From: Treponema sp.
Lineage (GTDB): Bacteria > Spirochaetota > Spirochaetia > Treponematales > Breznakiellaceae
NCBI GenBank assembly: GCA_009777335.1
Contig: WRMC01000006.1
Coordinates: 59,473 to 123,472, forward strand
Direction: 5' to 3'
DNA: 64,000 nucleotides
Under the pieces are notes generated by a model. That model had not been told where the DNA came from. It was given only the letters and a program-made list of their open reading frames with translations, and ran no database searches. A program made the translations under genes and the position numbers. This document shows positions 54,027-63,057 of this stretch, one piece after another; the first letter of the stretch is position 1; every line of letters begins with the position of its first letter.

Positions 54027-56352
54027 GGATGCCCCTATAGGTCTTGGCGATGCTCCACATGAGCCGGGCGGTGCTGCAGACCCAGATTTCCTTATAGGTG
54101 CAATTATTCTGCATGGGCATATAGGGCTCATCCTCGTCCTCGAAGGTCTGGAAACCCACGGGGACCGAACCCACGGGCATCCCCGCCAGGCCCCCGTAGA
54201 GGGGCGGGTAATCGTAGCCTTCACCGTACATGGTGCTGTAGGCAAAGGGGTTCATCCCCAGGGTGTATTCCAGCTGCCGGACCGCCAGATCGTAGAGGGA
54301 GCGGTCCTTGTAGTACTCCGCCAGGATGAAGACATTCTTGGCCTTGCTCAATAGGGTGGTATGGAAGCCCCTAAACTGGTAGCAGACCGGAAAGCGGCGG
54401 AGGAAGTGGGTCTCGCTCAGCTTAATCCCCTGGTGAAGCTGCCGGTTGTATTCCTCCAGGGTGGGGCTCCCTATGGCCCTGTTCCCCTCGTGGGAGAGGT
54501 TGGCAAACTCGGTGTTGTCTATCTCGTAGACCCCCGAGGGGAGGATATCGTAGGGGGCCATCACATGGGCGGTCTCGGTGATAAAGTCCCGGTAGGCGTC
54601 CACGCATTGCCGCCAGAGGGGGGCTTCTTCGTGCTGGGGAGCATCGGTAAGAAGGAGGATGAAACCTTCCATAAAGAAGTGCTCGTAGCTCCGGTGGTAA
54701 AAGCTGATGGGCCGGGTCTTCTTCCGGTCCTCGAAAAAATAGCCGTGGAGGGGGATGCTAAAATCCTGCCGCCGCTCCAGCTGCTGGCACTGGGAGAGCT
54801 GCCGGGCCCGGTGGGCGGCGGCCTTGAGGAAGCGCTCCTCCCCGGTAACCCGGTAGAGCATGGCGGCGGCGGCACAGCCCAGGGCTATCCGCTCGGACAT
54901 GAGGCTGTTGTCGGTGGAAGACTCCAGGGTCTCTTCCCCAAAGTAAAAATCTTCTATGGCGCACTTGATGCACCAGTCGTAGAACATCTTGTCCCATTCA
55001 TAAAACTTGGCCCCATAAGCACAGGTGTAGGAGGCGGTGTAATTATGAATCGCCGTTTTGAGGGCCTCCCCGGTCATGTCATCCTTGTCCCCCCGAAAGT
55101 TCTTGGTCCATAAGCTCTTGGTCAGGTGGGTGTGGCGGTAGCCGTCCCCAAAGCGGGTCCGCATGGCCCAGTTAAGACCCCAGCGGGCCTCTTCCAGGAC
55201 CCGTTCCGAAAGTTCCGGCTCGCTCTCTTTGGTGGCATCCCCCAGGTCGAGCATGGCCACGATGATGTCGCAGGTCTTGTCTATGGCCTGGGAAAGATCC
55301 GCCGCATCGTGCCAGCCCCCATGGATGGGAAGGGTCCGGCCGTCGGGGTGCTGGCTATAGGTGTCCAGGTGACATTCGATGTGGAGCCCCGGCACCTCAA
55401 AGCCGCAGCGCTCGGCAAAGAAAAAGTTGAGGGTCTTCCAGGCGGCCCCCAGGTAGGCATCGTTCCCAATGGCAAAGAACCCCGAAGAGAGGGGCCCCGC
55501 TTGGATTGTATAAAAGCCCGGAGTCTTAAACTCCGAAAAGTCCAGCTTCTTAAAGCCCTGGTCCAGGGCTTCTGCCTTTCCGCTAAAGACCGTCTTCCCC
55601 CCCGCATCGGCGAGGCTAAAGCTGTCTTCCCTAAGGTTCTGCACCAGGGCCTCTTTTTTGGCCTCCGCCAGATAGCCGCTGTGACAGTAGGCGATGGAAT
55701 CCCGGTTAAGATCCCAGCCCTTGGTTTTTTCCGGCTCCACCACTTCCAGCTTAAAATCGTCGATGTATATGGACATCTCTTCGCTGGCATTCATCAGGGA
55801 GCCGTGGATAAGGGTGTAGAAGTTAAAGCCCGTGGCCTTGTCCCTATAGATGTCGGGGAACTCCCAGATCACCTGGGTCCACTGACCGGGAACCACATCG
55901 GCGTGGTGGAAGCCATCGAAGCGCCCCGGGGCGGGCATGATTTTCTCCCCCTCGTTATGGAATGAGATGATGACAAAGTTCGATGCAAAGCCCGGGGAGT
56001 CCACGTAGGTCCAGAATGAAAGGCGGTTATACTCCCGCAGATCCTCCCCCTCCAGGGGATAAAAGAAGCCCGGCTGGGCATAGGCCCGGTTGGTGGGTTT
56101 TTTCACCCCCGTGGAGGTAGGGGTATCGAGCCTGATGCTCCCCTTGCCGCTATGGCTGTGGGCCAGGTCCAGGTGCAAGGTACCGGGGCCGTTATTGTGG
56201 AGGAAGGGGAACTGCTTTTGGATCTCCATGTCCCGGACCTTCTTTACCGGCTTGGCGGCCCACCGCGGAAAGGCCCCCCCCTTAGGATCCGCTTCCATGG
56301 GCCGCCGGATCATACGGCTCTTCTTCAACTGGTCTTCCAGGGGCTGGTACAT
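54019..56352 (-). CDS. GH9-family glycosidase (endoglucanase-like), cytoplasmic
   Basis: Family 9 glycoside hydrolase, 777 residues from the ATG at 56352 with AAGGAAGG five bases upstream. N-terminal 220 residues form a beta-sandwich domain (LSFWTYVDSPGFASNFVIISF), then a CelD-N-like immunoglobulin domain, then the (alpha/alpha)6 barrel. The barrel begins with the catalytic-base motif GGWHDAADLSQA near residue 345 and ends with TLGMNPFAYSTMYG. The usual GGWYDAGDH reads GGWHDAADL here. There is no signal peptide, so it probably cleaves imported oligosaccharides, possibly aminoglucosides, as some cytosolic GH9 enzymes do. Confidence 0.82.
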   Translation of the reverse strand: MYQPLEDQLKKSRMIRRPMEADPKGGAFPRWAAKPVKKVRDMEIQKQFPFLHNNGPGTLHLDLAHSHSGKGSIRLDTPTSTGVKKPTNRAYAQPGFFYPLEGEDLREYNRLSFWTYVDSPGFASNFVIISFHNEGEKIMPAPGRFDGFHHADVVPGQWTQVIWEFPDIYRDKATGFNFYTLIHGSLMNASEEMSIYIDDFKLEVVEPEKTKGWDLNRDSIAYCHSGYLAEAKKEALVQNLREDSFSLADAGGKTVFSGKAEALDQGFKKLDFSEFKTPGFYTIQAGPLSSGFFAIGNDAYLGAAWKTLNFFFAERCGFEVPGLHIECHLDTYSQHPDGRTLPIHGGWHDAADLSQAIDKTCDIIVAMLDLGDATKESEPELSERVLEEARWGLNWAMRTRFGDGYRHTHLTKSLWTKNFRGDKDDMTGEALKTAIHNYTASYTCAYGAKFYEWDKMFYDWCIKCAIEDFYFGEETLESSTDNSLMSERIALGCAAAAMLYRVTGEERFLKAAAHRARQLSQCQQLERRQDFSIPLHGYFFEDRKKTRPISFYHRSYEHFFMEGFILLLTDAPQHEEAPLWRQCVDAYRDFITETAHVMAPYDILPSGVYEIDNTEFANLSHEGNRAIGSPTLEEYNRQLHQGIKLSETHFLRRFPVCYQFRGFHTTLLSKAKNVFILAEYYKDRSLYDLAVRQLEYTLGMNPFAYSTMYGEGYDYPPLYGGLAGMPVGSVPVGFQTFEDEDEPYMPMQNNCTYKEIWVCSTARLMWSIAKTYRGIHG

Positions 56353-56379
56353 GCTCACCTTCCTTTTTTTTGTTCATTG

Positions 56380-56485
56380 TTAAATGGAAAATCAGTTTCC
56401 ATTTAACTTCCGCTAAAAAATGCACTTTTCAATGCTTTAGTATTGAAAAGTGCAAGTTAAAGGAAGCAAGCAACCGGCTTGCTTC
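56380..56485. promoter_or_regulatory. three consecutive perfect palindromes between GH9 and A2M genes
   Basis: TTAAATGGAAA/TTTCCATTTAA around five bases (56380-56406), TGCACTTTTCAAT/ATTGAAAAGTGCA around eight bases (56421-56454), and GAAGCAAGC/GCTTGCTTC around five bases (56463-56485). All arms are perfect. They lie in the 223-base gap between the divergent GH9 and alpha-2-macroglobulin genes, where no gene ends, so they are not terminators. Operators or mRNA leader structures are both possible. Confidence 0.65.
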
Positions 56486-56575
56486 GTTTAACCATTATAT
56501 GGCTCAAATTTTTTATAGCCAAGGGCCGTTTATAAGCATATACTTATCGTAGACAATTTTCCTTGGAGGAATCAC

Positions 56576-59500
56576 ATGAAGGGGAACAATAATAGATTTT
56601 TCGGCCCCCTGGGGCTATTATTCCTGGCGGCTTTCTTTTTCCTTTCCTGCGGCTCCTCCGCCGGGCCCGACCCAGCCCATGTGGCCGCCCACTCGGCCGG
56701 AATCCTGGGCCGCACCGAGCCCATCCGGATCGAATTTACCCAGCCCCAGGACAGCAGCATAGAGCTTCCCGCCAATGCCTTCAGCCTCCGGCCGGCGGCC
56801 CCGGGGACCCTCTCCTGGCAGAACGATTACACCCTGGTCTTTACCCCCCAGGAGCCCCTGCGGCCCAACCAGCGCTATAGGGCCCGGGTCAACCTTCCCG
56901 AAGTCCCCTCCTTTAGTTTTGAGTTCATGAGCGCCCCTCCCTTGTTTGCAATCCACCTGGACCCCATCCGCATTGGCCCCGAGGATGAGATTACCCTCTC
57001 GGGGGTCCTGCTTTTGGACAGCGATGCGGATCTTACCCGGATCGCCTCGGTCCTTAGCTCCCGGGAGCTGGGGAGCCCCCGGTGGACCCACGAAAACGGG
57101 ACCCACCGCTTTTACTTTGAAGGAATCCAGCGGGGCCAGGTAAGCCGCACCGCCGAACTTAACTGGAACGGCCGGGCCTTAGGGATCTCTGAGCGGGGCT
57201 TTACCACCGTCATGATCCCGGGGGCCGAACACTTTGAACTTCTGGGACTTAACCACGAGAATGGGATCATCGAAGTATCCTTCTCTTCCCCCATCCCCGC
57301 CCATACGGACCTGCGGGGTTTTATCACCCTTTCGGGGAGAAGCGATGTGCGCTACACCCTGGAGGGAAACATCATTCGCATCTACGGAGACAACGCCGGG
57401 GGCTTTAGTCCCGGGACCGAACTGGTCATCCAGGACCTGGAGGATGTCCACGGGAACCGCCTGGCTATTCCGGTTCAGTTTACCGTCTCGGATCGCTGGG
57501 AGCTGCCGGAGATCCGCTTTCCCGGGAGCGGGACCATCCTACCCTCCAGCCAGGGGACCAACCTGGTCCTGGAAACCCGGAATGTCTCGGGGGTCATCGT
57601 CGAGGCCTTTCATATCTACGGGGACAATATGTTCCAGTTCCTTCAGATTAATGCCATGTCGGGAGAACGGGAACTGGACCGGGTAGGGGAGCCCGTCTGG
57701 TCGGCGGCCATAGACTTCCCCTGGGATCCCATGGACCAGAACCGCTGGGTCCGCCGGGGCCTGGACCTAAGCGAACTCAGCCGGGCCCACCCGGGGGGCA
57801 TGTTCAGAATCCGGGTGAGCTTTAGGCCCCGCCATGTCCACTATGAGTGCACCGTGGGCCATGGGGACTTTTCCAACCGGGAGTTCCCCGACGATACCCT
57901 GCCCCCCTACTTTACCGCCGGGGAGCAGAGCTTCTGGAACCAATGGTCCTCCAGCCCCAACTTTAACTGGAGCGAGTGGAACAGCCGCCGCAGTGACCCC
58001 TGCCACCCTGCTTTCTATCACCCCAACTACAACCGGAACGCCGTCATAGGGCGGAATGTCCATATCTCCAACCTGGGGCTATTGGCCCGAAGGACCCTGG
58101 AGGGGGACTGGGCTGTGGTCACCACCAACCTCATTAGTGCCCAGCCTTCGCCCAATACGGAATTCTTTGTCTACAATTTCCAGGGCCGCCTCCTCTATCA
58201 GGGCAGGACCTGGGCCGACGGCATGGCCCGGATCCCCGCCTCCTTGACCGCCGAAATGAGGAGCGGGTCCCGGCTCTTTATCATCGCCCAGAATAATCTG
58301 GGCCGGGCCTACCTGCGCATTAACGATTCTTTGGCCCTGACGGTAAGCCACTTCGATGTGTCCGGGGGCTCCCCCACCTCGGGGCTCCGGGGGCTCATCT
58401 ACGGGGAGCGGGGGGTCTGGCGGCCCGGGGATGATATCTTCCTCACCTTCCTCCTCTCGGATCCCCAGGGGACCCTGCCGGCCAACCACCCGGTCAACTT
58501 CGAGCTCATCGACCCCAGAGGCCGGGAAGTGATCAGCCGCAGCTACAGTTCCTCGGTGGACGGCTTTTATCCCATCAGCGTCTCCACCGCCCCCGATGCA
58601 CCCACCGGCGATTACCTGGCCCGGGTCCGGGTGGGGGGCAGCGTCTTTAGCCGCAGCCTCAAAGTCGAAACGGTGATGCCCAACCGCCTCAAGATGGACC
58701 TGGACTTTGGGGATGCGGGCTTTATTAGGAGCGGCACCCAGGAAGTAAGCCTCGAATCGGAATGGCTCTTTGGGGCCCCCGCCCCGGGCCTCCGGGCCGA
58801 TATCTCGGTGAGCTTTAGGGACGTGGAAACCAGCTTTGCCGACTTCCCCGATTTTTCCTTTAGAGATTTTTCCCGGACCGTCTCTACGGAACGGCAGAAT
58901 GTCTGGGAGGGAACCCTGGACCAAAGCGGCCGGGCGGTCTTTCCCATGCGATTAAACCCCGGGAACAATGTCCCCGGCCGGGTGAGCGTCCAGTTCCTGA
59001 CCCGGGTCTTTGAACCCTCGGGGGTCTTTTCCTCCGAACAGATCAGCATCGATTATTCCCCCTACAGCCGCTACACCGGCATCAGGCTCCCCCGGGGGGA
59101 TGCCGCCCGGGGCATGCTCCTGACCGACATAGACCACACCGCCGAGATCGTGGTGGTCGACGAAGAGGGGGCCCTGGTCCAGGGGAACCTGGAACTGAGC
59201 GCGGCCATCTATAAATTATCCTGGCGCTGGTGGTGGGAGATGGGCTCCGGCGAGGCCGCCGATATCGCCAGCACGCTTTCCCGGAACCCCATAAGCCGGT
59301 CCTCGGTGACCGCCGTCAACGGCCGGGCCTCCTGGAACTTTAGGATCAACTACCCCGACTGGGGCCGCTACATGATCATCGTCCAGGACCGCAACGGGGG
59401 CCATGCGGCAGCCCAGATAGTCTACATAGACTGGCCGGGCTGGGCAGGGAGACCCCAGGAGGGCGGGGCGGGTGCCATGCTCTCCCTCACCACCTCCCAG

Positions 59501-62134
59501 AACAGCTACAGCACCGGGGAAAGGATAGAAGTGAGCTTCCCCTCCAACAGGGAGGCCCAGGCCCTGGTAAGCATAGAGAAGGGGGGCGAGATCATCCGCA
59601 GCGAGTGGATCCAGTGCCAGGAGGGGCAGACCATCTTTGAATTTGCCGCCGAGCCCTCCATGGTCCCCAATGTCTATGTCCATGTGAGCCTCTTCCAGCC
59701 CCATCTTCAAACTCAAAATGATCTTCCCATCCGGCTCTATGGCATCGTACCGGTGATGATCCAGGACCCCATGACGGTCTTGAGCCCCCTCATCCGGGCC
59801 CCCGAGGTCTGGGAGGCCGAGTCGACGGTCTCCTTTACGGTGAGGGAGCAGAACGGAAGGCCCATGGCCTATACGGTGGCGGTGGTGGACGAGGGCCTTT
59901 TGGGCCTTACCCGCCACACCCTCCCCAACCCCCGGAGCACCTTCTTTGCCCGGGAAGCCTCATTTTTAAGAACCTGGGATCTCTTTTCCGAAGTTATCGG
60001 TGCCTATTCGGGGAGGCTCGAAACCCTCCTGGCCATAGGGGGGAGCGACGATATCCCCCTGGATAGCATGAAGGAGACCCAGCGCTTTAGACCCGTGGTG
60101 CGCTTCTTTGGCCCCTTCGAGATAGGGCCCAACCAGGAGAAGACCGAAACCTTTGACCTTCCCCCCTATGTGGGAGCTCTGCGGATCATGGTCCTCGCCG
60201 CATCCTCCAGTGATGAATCCCGGGCCATGGGCTCCCAGCGGGCTTATGGCACCGCCGAAACTTCCGTGAGGGTCACCTCGGACCTCATGGTCTTTGCCAC
60301 CCTTCCCCGGGTCCTTTCTCCCAATGACGAAGTGGAGGTTCCGGTCTTTGTGAACTCCCATGTGGAGGGGAGGCGCAGCGTCCGGGTCCAGCTGGCCCTG
60401 GAAGGGGCGGAAGTTATAGGAAGCAGCGTCCAGGATATTAACTTTGAAGGGGCAGGGGAGCAGATGATCCGCTTTAGGGTCCGGGCCCCGGCAAACCCGG
60501 GGGCCATGGAAGTGAGGGCCCAGGCCAGTTCGGCGGGGCTTAAGACCGCCACTCATGTGACCGAGCTGGAAGTCCGGTCCACCGAAATCCCCGTGACCCT
60601 TTCTGAGTATGTCTTCCTCAACCCCGGAGAGACCTGGGAGGGGATCATCAACTTCCCCGGCCGGGAAGGGACCAACAGCCTCAGCGCCGAGTTCTCCCGG
60701 CTGCCTCCGATTAACCTCGAGTCCCGGCTGGACTTCCTTATCCGCTATCCCCATGGCTGTCTGGAGCAGGTCACCTCGGGACTCTTCCCCCAGCTTTACC
60801 TGGACATGGTCATGGACCTAAGCCCCGAACGGAGGGCCCAGATCCGCACCAATGTCACCGATGGGATAGAGAAGCTCTACGGCTACCAGGTCTCTTCCGG
60901 GGGCTTTGCCTACTGGTCCGGGGAATCGATCCCCCATGACTGGGGAAGTTCCTATGTGGGCCACTTCCTCCTGGAGGCCCGGCGCCTGGGCTATCCGGTC
61001 CGGGACTCGGTAATCCAGGATTGGATCCATTATCAGAGGGATAGGGCCGCGGTCTGGCAGGCCAGGAACACCTCCTTTAGTTATACCGAACAGGCCTATA
61101 GGCTCTTTACGATAGCCCTCGCCGGGGACCCGGACCTGGGGGCCATGAACCGCTTAAGGTCCCACATGGTCCAGCCCGGGCAGGTACCCCTCCAGGCCCA
61201 GTGGCGTCTAGCCACCGCCTACTGGTATGCGGGCCAGCGGGACATAGCCCGAACCATGGCTAGGGCCCTGGACCTGCCCCAGGGGAACTATAGGGAACTT
61301 TCTGCCACCTTTGGTTCCACCCTCAGGGACCGGGCCATGATCCTGGAAACCCTGGTCCTCATGGGGGCCGACCGCTCGGGCCAGGGATTCACCCCCGAGG
61401 AAATCAACCGCACCCGGAGCCTCTTTGAGTCCATCGCATCGGCCCTCTCGGAGAACAACTGGCTTTCTACCCAGGAGACCGCCTATGCCCTGATTGCCAT
61501 CGCCCCCTTCGTGCAAAACAATGCGGGCAGCGGCACCTTGAATGTGGATTATAGTGTAGGCGGCCGAAGCGGCACCAAGAGCTTTAACAGCCCCTCTTCG
61601 GAAGAAGCCTTTGGGGATGCGGCGGGCCTTTCGAGCCCCTACCGCTTTACCAACCGTTCATCTATTCCCGTCTATGTGAAGCTTGTCTCCCGGGGCCTCC
61701 CCGAAGAGGGAAGCGAGCCAGCCCTTTCGGAGGGCCTGGCCCTGAAGGTGGAGTACCGGACCATGGCCGGCCAGGCCTTAGACCCTGCCGCCCTCGTGCC
61801 CGGCCAGGACATGGAAGTGAGGATCACCGTGGGGAACACCCACGGAAATCTGGTAGAAGAGATAGCCCTAGTGGTCCCCGTCCCTGCCTCCTGGGAAATC
61901 ATCAACACCCGGCTGGCCGATGAGGGAACCCGTCCCACCGCCAACTACCGCTACCAGGACATCCGGGACGACCGGGTGATGACCTACTTCAACCTCAACC
62001 GGGGCGCCGAAGTTACCATCAGCTTCATGGTCAACATGACCTACGAAGGCCGCTTCTACCGCCCCGCCATACATGCCTATGCGATGTATGATGAGTCGAT
62101 TAGGGCGCTGATACCGGGGTATAGAGGAGAGTGA
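56576..62134 (+). CDS. alpha-2-macroglobulin family lipoprotein
   Basis: A very large (1852-residue) envelope lipoprotein. The lipobox FFLSC places the lipidated cysteine at C25. The protein has the usual bacterial A2M build: N-terminal MG domains, a bait region, and the thioester domain with PHGCLEQVTSGLFPQLYLD, where C1395, E1397 and Q1398 form the thioester site. Domain-7-like and receptor-binding-like parts follow up to the end. Bacterial A2Ms trap attacking proteases; the thioester type usually pairs with penicillin-binding protein 1C, but no such gene is next to it here. CTTGGAGGAATC precedes the ATG. Confidence 0.92.
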   Translation: MKGNNNRFFGPLGLLFLAAFFFLSCGSSAGPDPAHVAAHSAGILGRTEPIRIEFTQPQDSSIELPANAFSLRPAAPGTLSWQNDYTLVFTPQEPLRPNQRYRARVNLPEVPSFSFEFMSAPPLFAIHLDPIRIGPEDEITLSGVLLLDSDADLTRIASVLSSRELGSPRWTHENGTHRFYFEGIQRGQVSRTAELNWNGRALGISERGFTTVMIPGAEHFELLGLNHENGIIEVSFSSPIPAHTDLRGFITLSGRSDVRYTLEGNIIRIYGDNAGGFSPGTELVIQDLEDVHGNRLAIPVQFTVSDRWELPEIRFPGSGTILPSSQGTNLVLETRNVSGVIVEAFHIYGDNMFQFLQINAMSGERELDRVGEPVWSAAIDFPWDPMDQNRWVRRGLDLSELSRAHPGGMFRIRVSFRPRHVHYECTVGHGDFSNREFPDDTLPPYFTAGEQSFWNQWSSSPNFNWSEWNSRRSDPCHPAFYHPNYNRNAVIGRNVHISNLGLLARRTLEGDWAVVTTNLISAQPSPNTEFFVYNFQGRLLYQGRTWADGMARIPASLTAEMRSGSRLFIIAQNNLGRAYLRINDSLALTVSHFDVSGGSPTSGLRGLIYGERGVWRPGDDIFLTFLLSDPQGTLPANHPVNFELIDPRGREVISRSYSSSVDGFYPISVSTAPDAPTGDYLARVRVGGSVFSRSLKVETVMPNRLKMDLDFGDAGFIRSGTQEVSLESEWLFGAPAPGLRADISVSFRDVETSFADFPDFSFRDFSRTVSTERQNVWEGTLDQSGRAVFPMRLNPGNNVPGRVSVQFLTRVFEPSGVFSSEQISIDYSPYSRYTGIRLPRGDAARGMLLTDIDHTAEIVVVDEEGALVQGNLELSAAIYKLSWRWWWEMGSGEAADIASTLSRNPISRSSVTAVNGRASWNFRINYPDWGRYMIIVQDRNGGHAAAQIVYIDWPGWAGRPQEGGAGAMLSLTTSQNSYSTGERIEVSFPSNREAQALVSIEKGGEIIRSEWIQCQEGQTIFEFAAEPSMVPNVYVHVSLFQPHLQTQNDLPIRLYGIVPVMIQDPMTVLSPLIRAPEVWEAESTVSFTVREQNGRPMAYTVAVVDEGLLGLTRHTLPNPRSTFFAREASFLRTWDLFSEVIGAYSGRLETLLAIGGSDDIPLDSMKETQRFRPVVRFFGPFEIGPNQEKTETFDLPPYVGALRIMVLAASSSDESRAMGSQRAYGTAETSVRVTSDLMVFATLPRVLSPNDEVEVPVFVNSHVEGRRSVRVQLALEGAEVIGSSVQDINFEGAGEQMIRFRVRAPANPGAMEVRAQASSAGLKTATHVTELEVRSTEIPVTLSEYVFLNPGETWEGIINFPGREGTNSLSAEFSRLPPINLESRLDFLIRYPHGCLEQVTSGLFPQLYLDMVMDLSPERRAQIRTNVTDGIEKLYGYQVSSGGFAYWSGESIPHDWGSSYVGHFLLEARRLGYPVRDSVIQDWIHYQRDRAAVWQARNTSFSYTEQAYRLFTIALAGDPDLGAMNRLRSHMVQPGQVPLQAQWRLATAYWYAGQRDIARTMARALDLPQGNYRELSATFGSTLRDRAMILETLVLMGADRSGQGFTPEEINRTRSLFESIASALSENNWLSTQETAYALIAIAPFVQNNAGSGTLNVDYSVGGRSGTKSFNSPSSEEAFGDAAGLSSPYRFTNRSSIPVYVKLVSRGLPEEGSEPALSEGLALKVEYRTMAGQALDPAALVPGQDMEVRITVGNTHGNLVEEIALVVPVPASWEIINTRLADEGTRPTANYRYQDIRDDRVMTYFNLNRGAEVTISFMVNMTYEGRFYRPAIHAYAMYDESIRALIPGYRGE

Positions 62135-62230
62135 TATTGATAATGATGATATTGGTTAACTGAGTGTATCCAGTGCAGGATGGTAAGATAATTGCACCAA
62201 CAGGGCTATTATTAAGACCTACCGCTCAGT

Positions 62231-62251
62231 TCACCGCTGGACAAAAACATG
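62231..62251. repeat. inverted copy of the B/C repeat right arm
   Basis: TCACCGCTGGACAAAAACATG is the reverse complement of the right arm found at 37338-37359 and 40139-40159. It lies at the left of the gene-free region 62135-63057, so that region is assembled from both orientations of the family. Confidence 0.6.
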
Positions 62252-62263
62252 CACAATCGATCA

Positions 62264-62472
62264 AACACCCACCAAGTCCCCTCTCGCTGGTCAGCAAACA
62301 ATCCCCAGCGGCTCAAGCGGCTTGACCACGCAATTTATGAAACTATCGAAGCTTAGGGATTAGTATGGTTTTACTTAAAACAAAGTTGCGTGGTCAACCG
62401 AAATCGCCGCCGGGAATTTTTGCAGCACCAGCGTTGAAAGATACGGGTGGTTCGATAGAAGATGATCATCGA
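62264..62472. repeat. bipartite repeat with nested mini-element
   Basis: The two blocks seen at 39.69 and 39.84 kb recur here (62264-62302 and 62400-62472). Between them lies a 76-base unit (62322-62397) with perfect 12-base terminal inversions TTGACCACGCAA and TTGCGTGGTCAA, which looks like a tiny transposable element inserted in the repeat. The second block folds as GGTGGTTCGAT with ATCGAGAACCACC. Confidence 0.7.
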
Positions 62473-62712
62473 GAACCACCTAAATAATTTAGCCTATGTC
62501 GTACCATCATTGTCCATATAAAAGTGAGTGGGGGAAAGCAGCTGTAGAATGATTACGTGACAGGTGTAATATCGCACCGCTCGGTAAATGATCACCGTTG
62601 GCAGGGCCCTATTTCACCCAGCCCAGGATCTCCTCCCGTCTTCTTCCCCCCCCACCCATGATATGGATGATTACTAAGGTACAGAGGCTCATCTATGCAA
62701 AGGGTTTCTTAT

Positions 62713-62905
62713 GAAAATGCTCTTCTTGAGCTAGCCACGCATTGCTGTCCCAGCTGGAGCAGGAACTTCGTCCATGACGAGCCTCTGGCGGGCAGGAAAA
62801 GCGAGCTTAGGAGTTAAATATTTTAGGGTCAGACCGCCAGCGGAGCTCGGCAGGGATGAAGGTTCCTGTCCAGCCTGAGCTGGAATTGCTGGGTAGGTCT
62901 TAGAT
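62713..62905. repeat. hairpin-rich intergenic repeat module, second A/D copy
   Basis: Carries the arms CAGCTGGAGCAGGAAC (62751-62766) and GGTTCCTGTCCAGC (62861-62874), as at 4520-4590, but with a longer middle. The tail GCTGGGTAGGTCTTAGATTAG also matches the 4.6 kb copy. The stretch 62473-62712 holds no gene or clear repeat; an 8-C run lies at about 62646-62653. Confidence 0.6.
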
Positions 62906-63057
62906 TAGATTAGTCTTCGTAGTAAAGCCATCAGAGTTTGTTTGCTAACCAGCTATATAGATAGATATGTTCTACATTATCTTGAATCGTACATGATCAC
63001 TTCACATTTTAGTCTTCACATAGAGACAAACATACGTTTTCATACTATACTTAACCC

